In this document: one piece after another, positions 1 through 10,241 of the stretch | Layout: the number at the start of each line of letters is the position of its first letter | How positions within the stretch are numbered: position 1 is the first letter of the stretch | Assembly: GCA_022702545.1 (NCBI GenBank) | Contig: JAHRBC010000003.1 | Location: 186,001-250,000 of the forward strand | Length of the DNA stretch: 64,000 bases | Origin: Phycomyces nitens | Taxonomy: Eukaryota > Mucoromycota > Mucoromycetes > Mucorales > Phycomycetaceae | Direction of reading: 5' to 3' | Notes under the pieces: generated by a model | The model's input: only the letters and a program-made list of their open reading frames with translations | The model's database searches: none | Told to the model about the DNA's origin: nothing | Program-made: the position numbers and the translations under genes

Positions 1-165
1 TTTCACATTGATTCTGCGCCTTTATTGTAAGCCCAAGAAAATAATAAACCGCAGACTGAAACCTAGCAAAGCATATTAATCGCTCAAGATATATTTTGGA
101 TTCCATCCATTACACCTATTCTGTCTCTATTTCAAATTCGATGTGGGCCCTTGTAATTAATCTCT
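1..165. repeat. Retroelement-like flank of the first CACTA copy
   Basis: The first 40 bases resemble 4305-4345, where the same kind of sequence follows the R region of an LTR. This is therefore probably the 3' end of an old LTR or its leader. No gene is seen. The CACTA element begins at 166. Confidence 0.3.
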
Positions 166-196
166 CACTACGGCGGAAGGACCGGTAGCTGTGCCG

Positions 197-221
197 AAAA
201 CGGTAGCATAACTACCGTTTT
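197..221. repeat. Subterminal hairpin of CACTA copy 1
   Basis: AAAACGGTAG and CTACCGTTTT flank a 5-base loop in a perfect palindrome. Similar hairpins lie near 452-480, 14093-14116, 14408-14430, 14667-14690, 53690-53706 and 56754-56775, always near the ends of the CACTACGG elements. In CACTA elements such repeats bind the element's own regulatory protein; that role is inferred here. Confidence 0.65.
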
Positions 222-575
222 TTATGATTTTTGAGCACTTTATCTCCGCAGATTGTGGTTGAAAGGTAATGTCATCGATCCTGAATCATAAAAGTTGCAT
301 GGAATGTCTTTTCATCAGGCAATGAGGTAGTTGTAGTACCATAGAAAGGGCTCGTAAGTTTTTAGGCAACCTTGTTTATTGAAATGAGCATTTTATTTGG
401 TGTTAAAGATGTTGCGCATTTTTGAGAAAAATAATTTTTCGCCTGTGTGAACAAAACGGTAGTTATGCTACCATTTTTTTGAAACCGAATTTTTATTTTT
501 GACATTATTAGCCATTTTATTTTATTTTATTTGGTATTGATATTTATAAGGAAAGAAAAAAGAAAAAGAAAATTT

Positions 576-1453
576 TTATAAAGTGGCAAGGTTCCCCATG
601 GTCACATGCAGATTGTTATTAAACACGTAATATGGTGCAATGATAAAGAACTGATTACTACTCGGAGGGTACTGGATGAGCCCAACTTGATGCTGAATGT
701 CATCCACATTAACAGCATATTTTGGCTGGGTTGTTTGTCCAGTTGAGCTGTGCGACCACTGTATTACAATTGGCACAGATGAGTCATGGGCTGCTGTACC
801 ATGCTCTTTCATCACTTCAACGAATGCCAGAAAGTGCGGTGTGCCATCAACCTCTTTATGCTCAAAATAGAATTCCACGGTGCCAACAAACCAGCTTTGA
901 ATAGTTATATTGCGACGGCTAGATAAAAATATAAAAAATGCGAGTGATCTCTATTTTGTATTTTGACTAATACCAATACTCACTTTCTGTATGGACAGGT
1001 GAACATCACATGATGATTGCCACGTCTGGTCTCGTTTTTTATTCTTCGGTACATACATGAAGAATGTACGGTTGAATTTTTCCAAAGACGAGAAGCAACA
1101 ACAATTGTCGGGTCATCAAGTTCAATACTGTCCATACCACTGTTTTGCACATAGTACTTTGCCAAAGTATTCTTGACAACAGGGCTGCTGACACCTTCCA
1201 AGTCATCATCATTCAAGCTGGCATGTCAGTTGAATGGCTCCTATAGCTGGGCAGCACTTACACCATCTGGAAGATCTAAGAAACTTGCTTCATTATATGT
1301 GGACGGCTGACTTGTACTAGGATAATTCTGAGAGCTGTTTGCTGAACTGACAAAGCTATGAACAGCAAAGCGCTCAACAAGCAAACTGGCATTTCTACCA
1401 CCCTTCAAGTTTGACGTGATAAGCTTGGAGTATACTCTAATTACTTTTTCCAT
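576..1453 (-). pseudogene. tnp2-type transposase C-terminal remnant, copy 1
   Basis: Read on the minus strand, three blocks (1453-1241, about 1240-984, about 905-576) give a protein with the motifs RRIKNETRRGNHHVMF and VEVMKEHGTAAHDS. This is the kind of sequence found near the C-terminus of CACTA tnp2 transposases; I judge this by style, without a search. A GT-AG intron separates the last two blocks. A TGA, shared with copy 2, follows the first block. This copy also has its own TAG where copy 2 has Trp. No catalytic domain is present, so the element cannot move itself. Confidence 0.5.
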
Positions 1454-2759
1454 GGGTAGGTAAGAGATTATTTGACTAATAATAGCAACAGCAGCAAAGA
1501 CACTTCTTGGTCAATGATGACAAAATCAACGTACCTGTCATCAATGATTGTGGCCAGTGAGGCACGGCTAGGAAAATAGCACTCCACATTTACAAGTGCA
1601 AAAGAATGTGGTGTGCCAAGAATCTTCTTCAAGACACCTTTAAGATTGCAAACCAGACTTGTAAGAGAAAAATAGCAGAGAACAGCCAGGCAAGTTTATT
1701 AATTAACAAACATTTGAATATACATTATAATTAATACAATATTTTTATTATGTTATAGCAGGAAAAAGCAAGCAGTTCTTTTCTTTCGGAAGATGAGGTA
1801 TTTCAAACGGATGACGAGGCTGAATCCCCAATCATGACAGATGTACTATAAGTTAGAGCTTTTTTGTTGCTCATCTATTCTCAATTTAATATTAATATAA
1901 TATTTCTACTGTTTGATATAGGTTTACACCACTTGGAATGAGCAATGAGCCTTCATCTAAGAGAAACAGACTAAGTCTTTAATATTCTTTAGTCTGCTCT
2001 TATTGGTTCTCTCATATTTTTAGTATATGTTTTAGCGCACTTTTTCTTTTCCTCTTTTCCTTTAGCTGTTTTATCTTTGCTTTGGTCCTCTCCTTTGAAA
2101 TAAAATCGAATAACTCTCCATCACGTAAGATTGCCACCTTAATAAATGCCCGATTGGCATCTTGTATACCACATCTTCAGCTCTGTTGTTTTTAATCTAG
2201 GAATGAAACACACATCTCACCCTTTTTCAAGCACCAAAAAAAATGAAATTTTTTTATAGCTGTATTACGCCGAGGTTAGTTTATATTTCTTTTCTTTTCT
2301 TTGCTCTACTTTTTTGAAGTAAAACTAAATGACCCTCCCTTATATAAGGTTGTTAATGACATAAACATCCGATTGGAATCTTGTATACCACATCTTCAGC
2401 TCTGCTATCTTTAATCAAGGAATGAAACACTCATCTCATAATTTTTCAGACACTAAAAAAAGGTGAAAATTTTTTACAGCTATATTACACTAAAGTTTGT
2501 CGTTCCCCACCTCCCCACCTGGGAATCTCTGTAGAATATGCATATTGTTTTCTTAATGATGTACTCATTCTGCCAATTACCATTATATTCGAATTAGTTT
2601 TAAATCTTATGAGCTGACTTTACAGCAATATATTTTCTATGGTAAGAATATTATAATATGTTTACACTCTTTAATTAATCATATTGCGCATTCTCTATTC
2701 TCCTTCTACTGCATCTAGTATTTACATCTGTACGTTTCATATAGTGGCATTAATTCAAG

Positions 2760-3230
2760 AGATGCTTGGTATACCGATTAACAAGCACAATATATACTGG
2801 TATGCTATCCAAAACAATATGCTCGGTTTATTTGATCGCTTCATTCTCTGACCACGATATCTTTATAGCAATTGATGAAGACCAAAGGCCTTCCAAGTCA
2901 TGACAGTGATTCACAACAAGATGCTTGGCACACTGATTAACAAGCACAATATATACTGGTATGCTACCCAAAACAATATATTCGGTTTATTTGATTGCTT
3001 CATTCTCTGACCACAATATTTTTATAGCAATCGATGAAGACCAAAGGTGCTATCCAAGTCATGACAGTGATCCATAACAAGATGCTTGGCACGCCGATTG
3101 ACAAGCACAACGTATACTGGTATGCTATCCAAAATAATAAGCTCGGTTTATTTGATTGCTTCATTCTCTGACCACAATATTTTTATAGCAATCGGTGAAG
3201 ACCAAAGGCCATCCAAATCATAACAACATG
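2760..3230. repeat. Three tandem copies of a ~160-bp unit inside CACTA copy 1
   Basis: Units begin at about 2760, 2919 and 3080, each starting AGATGCTTGG and including the word GGTATGCTA. They differ at scattered positions. The sister element (11280-14718) has one unit, at about 11660-11815, so the array grew after the copies separated. Confidence 0.8.
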
Positions 3231-3604
3231 TTGTTGGCATCGTGTATAGATTGAGTAAAAGGTTTGTACCATATACGTTTTATAATATTAAATAGTATTT
3301 GCTTTTGGTGTTTCTATATTATTATTATATATATTTTAATATTATTTGAAATAAATCGAAATTATAATAAAAAATAAACCATTATTTCAAATAAATGGCA
3401 GTAAAAAAAGAATGGGTGCTAGTATATAAAGTAATATAAAAGAGAGGCTATAGTATATAAAGAAACGATTTTGGTTAGATAAAAAACGGTAGCTGTGCCT
3501 ATTCCTGCCTCATAACTACCCTTTTTTTTTGCACTAAAAAAATGGTAACAGCTACCAAAATCGCCTTATACAGAGTCTTTACTACTGTTTTTTCCACCGT
3601 AGTG

Positions 3605-3650
3605 GATTGGGTACCTGATTATCTGGGTTATTATTTGCTATGTCAACTCT
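3605..3650 (-). repeat. LTR terminal fragment abutting CACTA copy 1
   Basis: These 46 bases match the last part of the gypsy LTR (compare 4975-5020), ending CTCTGACA. The rest of that LTR is missing, because the CACTA terminus cuts it. It is followed by an 18-base piece (3651-3669) that resembles the opposite LTR end. Confidence 0.65.
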
Positions 3651-3702
3651 GACAACCAGATCGAGACTTGACAACTTGACAGATTCATCAAAATAATGTG
3701 TC

Positions 3703-3861
3703 ATGCCTGAATTAATGTCAGCCAATCAGGATGACAATTACACAGAGTTCTCTTTTGAGAACAATGACCAAATTGATTCCCTTTTGCTCTCTGAAGACCT
3801 AGAAGACATTAGTTATAACAAAAGTAGATTAGAAACCGAAACAGACATTTATGATAGCTGA
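3703..3861 (+). CDS. Short acidic 52-aa ORF within LTR debris
   Basis: The ORF starts at ATG 3703 and ends at TGA 3861. The product is rich in Asp, Glu, Asn and Ser, with no motif I recognise. It lies just upstream of a TATA-like site (about 3885) and an AATAAA signal (about 3903) of an LTR, so it may be a chance ORF or a relic of a small non-autonomous retroelement. No homologue is recognised. Confidence 0.2.
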   Translation: MPELMSANQDDNYTEFSFENNDQIDSLLLSEDLEDISYNKSRLETETDIYDS

Positions 3862-3983
3862 GTAGGTTTAGAAAAGATATAAAAGAGGACAATATTTCAT
3901 TGAATAAAAAGTATCTATCTTTCTATCCTTGTTTACGATTCCCAGTGGGTTTGACCAATATTGGCTGTGTTATAGCATTAGAA

Positions 3984-4368
3984 TGTCAGAGTTGACATCG
4001 GTAACCAAAATCGGCTTTTAATAGGTAACCAGTAATGGTTGACCTTGTTGGGTAAACACTCAGACCTTGCCGATTGGTCTTCTTGCATATGTTTTGGAAA
4101 ATGTCTCAAATGTCTCAAATGTCTTAGATTGTGAATATCTTGTCAGTATATCCTACTGGACAATCATCATCTAAGACATATTAACATAGCTATACATTTA
4201 GCCTTAAATCCGATTATATTTTGTATAAATAGTAAAAGGATTTGTCTCAATAAAAAGTATCTATATTCTATCTAAAAACTATTCTCTAAACTTGACGATC
4301 TCCAGTGGTATTGATTCTGCGACTTAGTTACAAGTGCCAGAAAAGAAATACCAGATCGAGACTTGACA
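3984..4368 (+). repeat. Solo LTR of a gypsy-related family
   Basis: The segment begins TGTCAGAGTTGACAT and ends GAGACTTGACA, the same termini as the complete gypsy element at 4674-10070 but in the opposite orientation. It has a TATA-like site near 4214 and AATAAA near 4252, as expected for U3 and R. The flanks do not give a clear target duplication. It interrupts an older LTR whose polyadenylation region is at about 3880-3983. Confidence 0.6.
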
Positions 4369-4399
4369 GGAAGAACAACCCAGATCCAAAATGACAAAA

Positions 4400-4673
4400 T
4401 GTCTGACACTCCTGTCGGACATTATTTTGATGAATCCGTAAAATCTGAAGATGATTAACCGCAGTACTTCTTTATGCGCAGTAACATCTTCCTGAGCATT
4501 AACCGCAGTACAATGTCTCTTCTTTTATGAAAATATCATATAATAACTACTGCGGATAATGCGCAGTATTAGTTAGAGAACTATATAAGATAACCAAAGT
4601 CATAATAATAAAAAGTATCTTTTATCCTCTCTTTGATTTTACGTATACTCCTGTTTCCCCAGTGGGATTGACC
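4400..4673 (+). repeat. Older LTR, split by the gypsy element (continues at 10071-10124)
   Basis: This LTR-like segment has a TATA-like site (about 4575) and AATAAA (about 4606). It is broken at 4673 by the complete gypsy element and resumes at 10071, where the sequence lines up with the U5 part of 3984-4368. The duplicated GACC on both sides marks the insertion. Confidence 0.5.
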
Positions 4674-5020
4674 TGTCAAGTCTCGACTGGGTGTATCTTG
4701 CTAATGCTTGACTTAGATAAGTTTTGCAATAGATCACCACCAACTAGGACGTTTAGGATAAATAGGAATATAGAGAATTCAGTGCTTTTTATTGTTACAA
4801 ATCGTTGTAGTATTTATACAGATTTTATGAGTGAAACTATCTAAACTAATTACTCTTTACTCAAGACACATTGGTTATCTCTTTATGAGAGGCGATGAGA
4901 ATATGTCTTGGTTTTACAAAAAGGGGAACCAATCGGTATAACATTGAGGACATATGTTAAAAGCATTACCGATTGGGTACCTGATTATCTGGGTTATTAT
5001 TCGCTATGTCAACTCTGACA
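4674..5020 (-). repeat. 3' LTR of the complete gypsy element
   Basis: It is 347 bp and, read on the minus strand, starts TGTCAGAG and ends CTTGACA. Its partner is 9724-10070, with a single difference. The pol ORF runs 55 bases into it, with the stop at 4966. Confidence 0.93.
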
Positions 5021-7362
5021 TTACCCCCCTCCTGGCTTTGTGATCGTCCTCGAGCACTATCATCGGAAGATGGGGATACAGGATCGACAGCATCGTTGGG
5101 GACATCAGAATTGGTGAGGCGCATAGCAGCATGCCAAGCGGCACGAGAAGCAGTGGGGTCATACCAGGGTGTGTCAGAGACATCACCGCGAACGGGATAG
5201 AGGCGGTCAACATGAACCCAGGACGCGAGAGGCTCACCACTAAGAGTTTCCAACTTGTAGGTACCATACTCCGTGTTCTTGTTGACTATGATGAATGGAC
5301 CCTTGAACTTGGGTTCCAAACCAAAACGACCTTCGTGAGTGAGCTTAACATGGTCACCTAGCTCAAAAGAAATGGCTTTCATGGCTGCGTCCCATCGCAC
5401 CTTGTCCTTGTCACTGGCGAGAGACAACCGGAGTTCTGCAGCAAGGCGAGCATCATCAAGTTTTTCCAGTTCTTGAGCTCGAGCCTCGGCAAAATCACGC
5501 GGGTCTTCGGAAACGGCTTTGTCGATATAAGGTTCCATGGTGTCACCAGGCAGGACAGGATTACGGCCATAAGTCAGGAAAAAGGGGCTAAACCCAGTGG
5601 TGGCATGAGTGCGGATGCGGCAGGCCCAAATAGCAGCGGGTATGAACATGTCCCAGCGATGGATGGCACCATTAGTGTACTTGCGGATCATTTGCTTAAT
5701 GGTACCATTTAGACGCTCGCATTTTCCATTGGTTCTTGGATGAAAAGCAGAGGTCAGGCGGTGGGTCACTTTTAGGCGGGCGAGGTAAGAGGCAACAAGC
5801 TTACTGGTGAAATTTGCACCACGGTCGGTCAAAATTTCGGCAGGACAACCAAAACGCATCACAATCTCTTCATGGATGAAGTCGGCCACAGCTTCAGCGG
5901 ATGCCACCGGTACAGCGCGTGCAATTGGCCAATTCGTTGTGTAGTCTACTGCGACTAGCAACCAACGATTGCCTTTTTGCGTGGTGGGGAGTCGGCCAAC
6001 AAAATCGAGGTGCCAACGCTGGAATGCACCAGGGACCTTCAGGGGATGCATCTCATCATGGTGATTACCATCTTTTCTTGCGTTCAGCTGGCATTCTGGA
6101 CAAGTGCTCAGCCATTCCTTGATATCTGTACGCATGGTTGGCCACCAGTGACGGGACTTGAAGAGATCGACCATTGTTGTGAATCCTGAGTGGCCAAATC
6201 CATTGTGGTAATTCTGGATTGTATCGGCTCGGCGGGCAAAAGGGAGGAAAGGCACATCTTTCGACTCCGTCTCATTGATCTTCACCTTACGGAACACCTT
6301 GCCACTGCGGACAACAAATTGGGCGCGGTTCTTCTCAACGATACCACGAGCTTCTTGAGGGACTAGCTCGGGTCTAAAGGCATAAAATGACGGCCAATCT
6401 GAGGCATGGGTAAGCGGCGTGGCGTATAAGTACTCGGGTTCCAGGGACTCAGGATCACAGTTACTTTCTGGACCACCACAGCGGGACAAAGCATCGGGCA
6501 CGTCGTTTTCTTTACCGGGCTTGTATTGTATATCTGGGGCGTACAGCTCAAGCTCGGCAATCCAACGAACGAGGCGTGGTGTCGGTGTGATCTGTGCACG
6601 GAAATACTTCAATGGCAAGTGATCCGAGAATACAGTATACGGGCGGCCATCAATCAGACATCTCCAGGTCCGAAGTGCATGTATAATGCCAAGAAGTTCG
6701 CGCTCCTGAGCCGGATAGGATCGCTCTGCTCTGGAGAACTTCTTGGATTCGAATGCCAACGGGTGCCATGAACCATCATCACCTTCTTGCAGTAAAACGG
6801 CGCCTACACCAAAGTCGGATGCATCTGTTTCGATCTTGTACGGCCTGTGCACGTCGGGCGCCTGCAGGACTGGTGGGGAAATCAGCTTCTCCTTAATCAG
6901 CTCAAAGCTGTCCTGGCATTCTTTCGTCCAGACAATTGATCTTCGCTTGGCGCCAGTGCCCTTGGTAAGGTCGGTCAGCGGTGACGCCATGCTCGCATAA
7001 CCTGGGATGAATCGGCGGTAGTGTTGGGCCAAACCACAGAACTGGCGGACTTCTTGCACATTGGTGGGCACAGGCCAGTCTTTCACTGCTTTGACCTTGT
7101 GGGGGGCAGGAAGGATTCCCTGGGCGGAGATCTGGAAACCCACAAAGATCAATTCCTTCTTATTGAACTCGCATTTCTTGAGGTTGGCGACTAGTTTCGC
7201 TTCTTGGAGTAGCTTCAGGACATGGCGGACGTGTTGCTTGTGATCAGACTCTGTCTTACTGAAGATGAGGATGTCATCCAAGTAGACCAAAGCAAAGTCA
7301 TCCAGGCAATCACCGAGTACTCGGTTCACCAGACTTTGGAACGTGGGCGGTGCATTGGTCAA
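4966..7362 (-). CDS. pol: Gypsy pol, part 2: RT C-half, RNase H, integrase
   Basis: This 798-aa reading frame starts inside reverse transcriptase (TNAPPTFQ, then the catalytic YLDD near residue 28). It continues through RNase H ([26 protein letters not shown]) and an integrase. The integrase has an HHCC zinc-binding region (CPECQ) and a DDE core with Asp in VAVDY, Asp in LTDRGANF and Glu in GKCERLNG, followed by a C-terminal GPF module. The true start is not the ATG at 7362: the frame should join the upstream ORF, from which it is separated by one missing base in a short A run near 7390. It ends inside the 3' LTR. Confidence 0.9.
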   Translation of the reverse strand: MTNAPPTFQSLVNRVLGDCLDDFALVYLDDILIFSKTESDHKQHVRHVLKLLQEAKLVANLKKCEFNKKELIFVGFQISAQGILPAPHKVKAVKDWPVPTNVQEVRQFCGLAQHYRRFIPGYASMASPLTDLTKGTGAKRRSIVWTKECQDSFELIKEKLISPPVLQAPDVHRPYKIETDASDFGVGAVLLQEGDDGSWHPLAFESKKFSRAERSYPAQERELLGIIHALRTWRCLIDGRPYTVFSDHLPLKYFRAQITPTPRLVRWIAELELYAPDIQYKPGKENDVPDALSRCGGPESNCDPESLEPEYLYATPLTHASDWPSFYAFRPELVPQEARGIVEKNRAQFVVRSGKVFRKVKINETESKDVPFLPFARRADTIQNYHNGFGHSGFTTMVDLFKSRHWWPTMRTDIKEWLSTCPECQLNARKDGNHHDEMHPLKVPGAFQRWHLDFVGRLPTTQKGNRWLLVAVDYTTNWPIARAVPVASAEAVADFIHEEIVMRFGCPAEILTDRGANFTSKLVASYLARLKVTHRLTSAFHPRTNGKCERLNGTIKQMIRKYTNGAIHRWDMFIPAAIWACRIRTHATTGFSPFFLTYGRNPVLPGDTMEPYIDKAVSEDPRDFAEARAQELEKLDDARLAAELRLSLASDKDKVRWDAAMKAISFELGDHVKLTHEGRFGLEPKFKGPFIIVNKNTEYGTYKLETLSGEPLASWVHVDRLYPVRGDVSDTPWYDPTASRAAWHAAMRLTNSDVPNDAVDPVSPSSDDSARGRSQSQEGGNVRVDIANNNPDNQVPNR
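5024..5033 (-). other. Polypurine tract of the gypsy element
   Basis: On the minus strand AGGAGGGGGG lies three bases from the 3' LTR. This is where plus-strand DNA synthesis is primed in LTR elements. Confidence 0.8.
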
Positions 7363-8102
7363 GCCAAAAGGGAGAACCAGAAACTCGTACTGACCATAAC
7401 GGGTATTGAATGCCGTTTCGGAACATCAGATGGTTGGATGCGCACTTGGTGGTACCCGCTCTTGAGGTCAAGACTTGTGAAGTGGGCGGAACCACGTAGG
7501 CGCTCCAGGCATTCGTCGATTCGGGGAAGAGGGTGGTTGTTGCGGACTGTCAACTTGTTGAGCGCGCGGTAGTCGATGCACATGCGCATTGCACCGTCCT
7601 TCTTCTTTACAAACAGTACTGGGGCACCCCAGGGAGAAGCACTTGGTCGGATCAACTTCAGGTCGAGTAACTCTTTCAGCTGACGCTTCAGCTCGTCCAG
7701 CTCCAGAGGACTCATCTTAAATGGCGGCCTGTTGATTGGTCTGGCGCCTTCCGTGTCAATGACATGTCTTACGTTACGATCGGGAGGCAGGCCAGGCAAC
7801 TCGTCTTTAAACACATCGGGGAACTCTTGCACCAGGTTTTCCCAACCAGCTTCGGCAAACACCTTCTCCACGTCTTCTTTCATGTATAGCAAGAAGCTAT
7901 CAGTACCATCTTTTCCTGTCAACTTGCTTGCTTGCTTGTGCGATATCAGATAATTCAAGCACGAGGGAGTGGTCTGTGTGGTGTGCGGCATCAAGGAAAA
8001 AGTCTTATCCGCTTGTCTCAGTGTCCAACTGTCGGTGTTCCAATCTGGAACAGGCTTAGCTTGCTGTAACCAAGTACGGCCAAGGATCATGTCAAACTTC
8101 AT
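7359..8102 (-). CDS. pol: Gypsy pol, part 1: end of protease and RT N-half
   Basis: The frame opens with ILGRTWL, the late part of a retropepsin domain. It continues into reverse transcriptase with the typical [24 protein letters not shown] and [11 protein letters not shown] motifs. It fails just after SDVPK, where the reading continues in another frame (to 4966). At the other edge the protease is split: its DSGAS active site is in the preceding ORF and the frames join near 8130-8145. Both breaks fit loss of one base. Sure as to identity; unsure whether the shifts are real. Confidence 0.88.
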   Translation of the reverse strand: MKFDMILGRTWLQQAKPVPDWNTDSWTLRQADKTFSLMPHTTQTTPSCLNYLISHKQASKLTGKDGTDSFLLYMKEDVEKVFAEAGWENLVQEFPDVFKDELPGLPPDRNVRHVIDTEGARPINRPPFKMSPLELDELKRQLKELLDLKLIRPSASPWGAPVLFVKKKDGAMRMCIDYRALNKLTVRNNHPLPRIDECLERLRGSAHFTSLDLKSGYHQVRIQPSDVPKRHSIPVMVSTSFWFSLLA

Positions 8103-8119
8103 GGGAAAAACAAAGGCCT

Positions 8120-9343
8120 CTACGATATCTTGATAACCGTTAAGGAGATTGACATGATGACCTTACGGCTAATGCGGGTGCGATGTCCATTGGCGGTTTC
8201 TACTTCACGGCCTTGGACTGGGATTACCGTTTCGGCCAGTTCAGCTGTCTCTGGTGTCACATAATTGGCGCTTGCGCCACTGTCAATCAGGACTTGTAGG
8301 GTTCTTTCATGGCTAACGGCTTTGTACAGGGGGAGGTCTGTGCTAATTGAAGCATTTAACTGGTCTAGGTGTACCAAGTCTTGGCTATCAATTTCACTAT
8401 TCTCAACATTGCTCTTGGTTACCACCTCGGGGACAATAGTATACTGGGAAGGAAGATCTTTATTAACATGTTCTTTATAGTTTACATCTACTTTGTTATT
8501 AATTACATCCCTAGATTCTTGATGTTCGTCATGGTATTGCAACTGCTCGGGACTGTTGCGGTTCATGCTATGCATGCGGTCCTCGTCTAGACGGCGGAAG
8601 GCAGATATGCGCTCTCGGCAGTTACGGCGGATATGGCCTGACTTGCCACACCAAAAACACTTGCGGTCTCCTTGGCTGGAACCCTGTGAGGAGCTTTGAC
8701 CATTGCGTTGCGACGAGCGGGGTTGGTAGTTTGATCTACCAAACCCCCTCCCCTCCATAGCATCGAGGTCCATTGGTGTGGGACCATCGTTGCGCGAGTA
8801 GTCGGGAACGACCATGCGAGGAGCAGATTGGGCGGGGCGGCGGGCACTGTCAAAGGCTAAGGCAGCACGGACAGCATCTTCAAGGTCAAAAGGGTCCTTT
8901 GTGACCACGTGGGAACGAACATCATTGCGGAGACCGTTGGTAAAACGGTCGACAGCTTCATCATCAGTCATTCCGGGGATCTCCAACTTGATGTCATAGA
9001 AGGCATCGACAAAAACCTCCACAGACGAGGTCTGGTGCAGGGCGGCCATACGGGCACGGGCTTGGCGTGCAGACTGGACAGGGCGGAATTCACGGTTGAG
9101 ACGTTCTTTAAACGTGGCCCAAGACTCGGTGGTGTAGTCAGAGTCTTCGATGCGACGCCACCAAGTGTCAGCACGACCACGAAGCAAGGTAACAGCATAT
9201 GTGGTCCATTGGGCATCGGGGAGAGACGTAATGGCAGCATAGCGTTCAATGGAACGAAGCCAGCCATCGATGGCGGTGGCAGAACGCTCACCGGCGTAAA
9301 CCTCAGGCTCCTTGGCACGGCGGACAGGGGCCTTGGTGGTCAT
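8120..9343 (-). CDS. gag: Gypsy Gag with CCHC knuckle and protease active site
   Basis: The 407-aa ORF has a capsid-like region ([24 protein letters not shown]) and a zinc knuckle [14 protein letters not shown] near residue 230. An aspartic protease active site, [11 protein letters not shown], lies near residue 355. The ORF ends soon after and the protease resumes in another frame at 8102. Its ATG (9343) overlaps the stop of the preceding ORF as ATGA, so translation could reinitiate there. A one-base loss in the nearby AAAA run would explain the arrangement equally well. Confidence 0.9.
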   Translation of the reverse strand: MTTKAPVRRAKEPEVYAGERSATAIDGWLRSIERYAAITSLPDAQWTTYAVTLLRGRADTWWRRIEDSDYTTESWATFKERLNREFRPVQSARQARARMAALHQTSSVEVFVDAFYDIKLEIPGMTDDEAVDRFTNGLRNDVRSHVVTKDPFDLEDAVRAALAFDSARRPAQSAPRMVVPDYSRNDGPTPMDLDAMEGRGFGRSNYQPRSSQRNGQSSSQGSSQGDRKCFWCGKSGHIRRNCRERISAFRRLDEDRMHSMNRNSPEQLQYHDEHQESRDVINNKVDVNYKEHVNKDLPSQYTIVPEVVTKSNVENSEIDSQDLVHLDQLNASISTDLPLYKAVSHERTLQVLIDSGASANYVTPETAELAETVIPVQGREVETANGHRTRISRKVIMSISLTVIKIS

Positions 9344-9711
9344 GGCTTTTGGAAAGCCAGAGTCATGGCTTCGATCATAGCAGCCATATCAGTGGAACCG
9401 ATGGGGTTCTCGGGTGTACCAGGGGGAAGCATGGGAGTGGGTGCGTGTTGTGGGGATGTTTCAAGGGAAATCAAATTGGGATCGGCGCGCCTAATCCAAC
9501 GAGTAGCAGTAGCGCGGGCGTGTATATCAAAGGCTGATTCTTGGGACGGGGTCAATTCCAGGCGTTGTTCGGCAGGGACAACAGGAACACAGCGGGAGGC
9601 AGAAAAACCTTCTTTCAGATGGGCAGGGAGAAGTGCAAGGACTTTCTCTTCGATTTCGAATTTCTTGAGTAAATCAAACGGGATAACAGTATGGTCGGAG
9701 GAATTGTTCAT
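9340..9711 (-). CDS. Gypsy leader ORF / Gag N-terminal part (123 aa)
   Basis: It starts ten bases from the primer binding site, so it is the first ORF of the element's RNA. The product has an acidic helical N-terminus and a Pro-rich middle (APTPMLPPGTP) and ends in [12 protein letters not shown]. It has no catalytic motif. It is either the N-terminal part of Gag, parted from the rest by one lost base, or a separate small protein translated ahead of Gag through the ATGA overlap. Confidence 0.6.
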   Translation of the reverse strand: MNNSSDHTVIPFDLLKKFEIEEKVLALLPAHLKEGFSASRCVPVVPAEQRLELTPSQESAFDIHARATATRWIRRADPNLISLETSPQHAPTPMLPPGTPENPIGSTDMAAMIEAMTLAFQKP

Positions 9712-9721
9712 TCAGCTACCA
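9712..9721 (-). other. Primer binding site of the gypsy element
   Basis: TGGTAGCTGA lies two bases inside the 5' LTR. A site beginning TGGTAGC pairs with the 3' end of an initiator-Met-type tRNA in many fungal LTR elements; the exact tRNA here is inferred. Confidence 0.6.
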
Positions 9722-9723
9722 AT

Positions 9724-10070
9724 TGTCAAGTCTCGACTGGGTGTATCTTGCTAATGCTTGACTTAGATAAGTTTTGCAATAGATCACCACCAACTAGGAC
9801 GTTTAGGATAAATAGGAATATAGAGAATTCAGTGCTTTTTATTGTTACAAATCGTTGTAGTATTTATACAGATTTTATAAGTGAAACTATCTAAACTAAT
9901 TACTCTTTACTCAAGACACATTGGTTATCTCTTTATGAGAGGCGATGAGAATATGTCTTGGTTTTACAAAAAGGGGAACCAATCGGTATAACATTGAGGA
10001 CATATGTTAAAAGCATTACCGATTGGGTACCTGATTATCTGGGTTATTATTCGCTATGTCAACTCTGACA
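9724..10070 (-). repeat. 5' LTR of the complete gypsy element
   Basis: This is the 347-bp partner of 4674-5020, with the same TGTCAGAG...CTTGACA ends on the minus strand. It is followed outward by GACC, the duplicated target. Confidence 0.93.
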
Positions 10071-10168
10071 GACCTTTTGGCTTTGTTATAGTAAAAGGAA
10101 GACCATCCCAGATCAGGAACGACACTCCAAACCTCTCCAGTATCCAACAAAATAGAATAAATATCTAT

Positions 10169-10241
10169 CGCTCCCGGGTGGGCTCGAACCACCAACCTCC
10201 TGATTAACAGTCAGACGCGCTGCCAATTGCGCCACGGAAGC
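10169..10241 (-). tRNA. tRNA-Asn (GTT)
   Basis: The 73-nt cloverleaf has acceptor stem GCTTCCG/CGGGAGC with one G-U pair and discriminator G. The anticodon loop CTGTTAA gives GTT. The T arm carries GGTTCGAGCC (B box) and the D region TGGCGCAATTGG (A box). No intron is present, and a TTTT tract follows at about 10150. The older split LTR ends only 45 bases downstream of its 3' end. Confidence 0.93.

Larger units (their letters stand above)
166..3604 (-). mobile_element. Non-autonomous CACTA (EnSpm-like) element, copy 1
   Basis: The ends are perfect CACTACGG / CCGTAGTG inverted termini, the hallmark of the CACTA superfamily. Just inside both ends lie repeated ACGGTAG/CTACCGT motifs, many as hairpins, matching the subterminal repeats of CACTA elements. 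The element is an inverted near-identical copy of 11280-14718 and has exactly the same length (3439 bp). It carries only a decayed coding remnant on the minus strand (576-1453). The flanks (TCT on the left, GAT on the right) do not form a target duplication, so one side was probably rearranged. The rest of the interior (about 1700-2750 and 3230-3480) is AT-rich with no gene. Confidence 0.8.
4674..10070 (-). mobile_element. Complete Ty3/gypsy LTR retrotransposon (5397 bp)
   Basis: Two 347-bp LTRs flank gag, protease, reverse transcriptase, RNase H and integrase on the minus strand. The order PR-RT-RH-IN defines Ty3/gypsy. GACC is duplicated at both edges (4670-4673 and 10071-10074). The LTRs differ at one base (4829 versus 9879), so insertion was recent. 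The interior is clearly richer in G and C than the surrounding DNA. The frame is nevertheless interrupted at about 9340, 8130 and 7390, so this copy may be inactive, or the bases may be sequencing errors. Confidence 0.93.

Noticed and set aside
8909..9754. 281-codon plus-strand frame opposite the gypsy Gag
   Set aside because: It is a Gly/Arg-rich antisense frame of a GC-rich coding region. The minus strand has capsid, zinc-knuckle and protease motifs.
10071..10241. tRNA-targeted integration by the young gypsy element
   Set aside because: The element sits about 100 bp downstream of the tRNA 3' end, inside an older LTR. One case does not show targeting.
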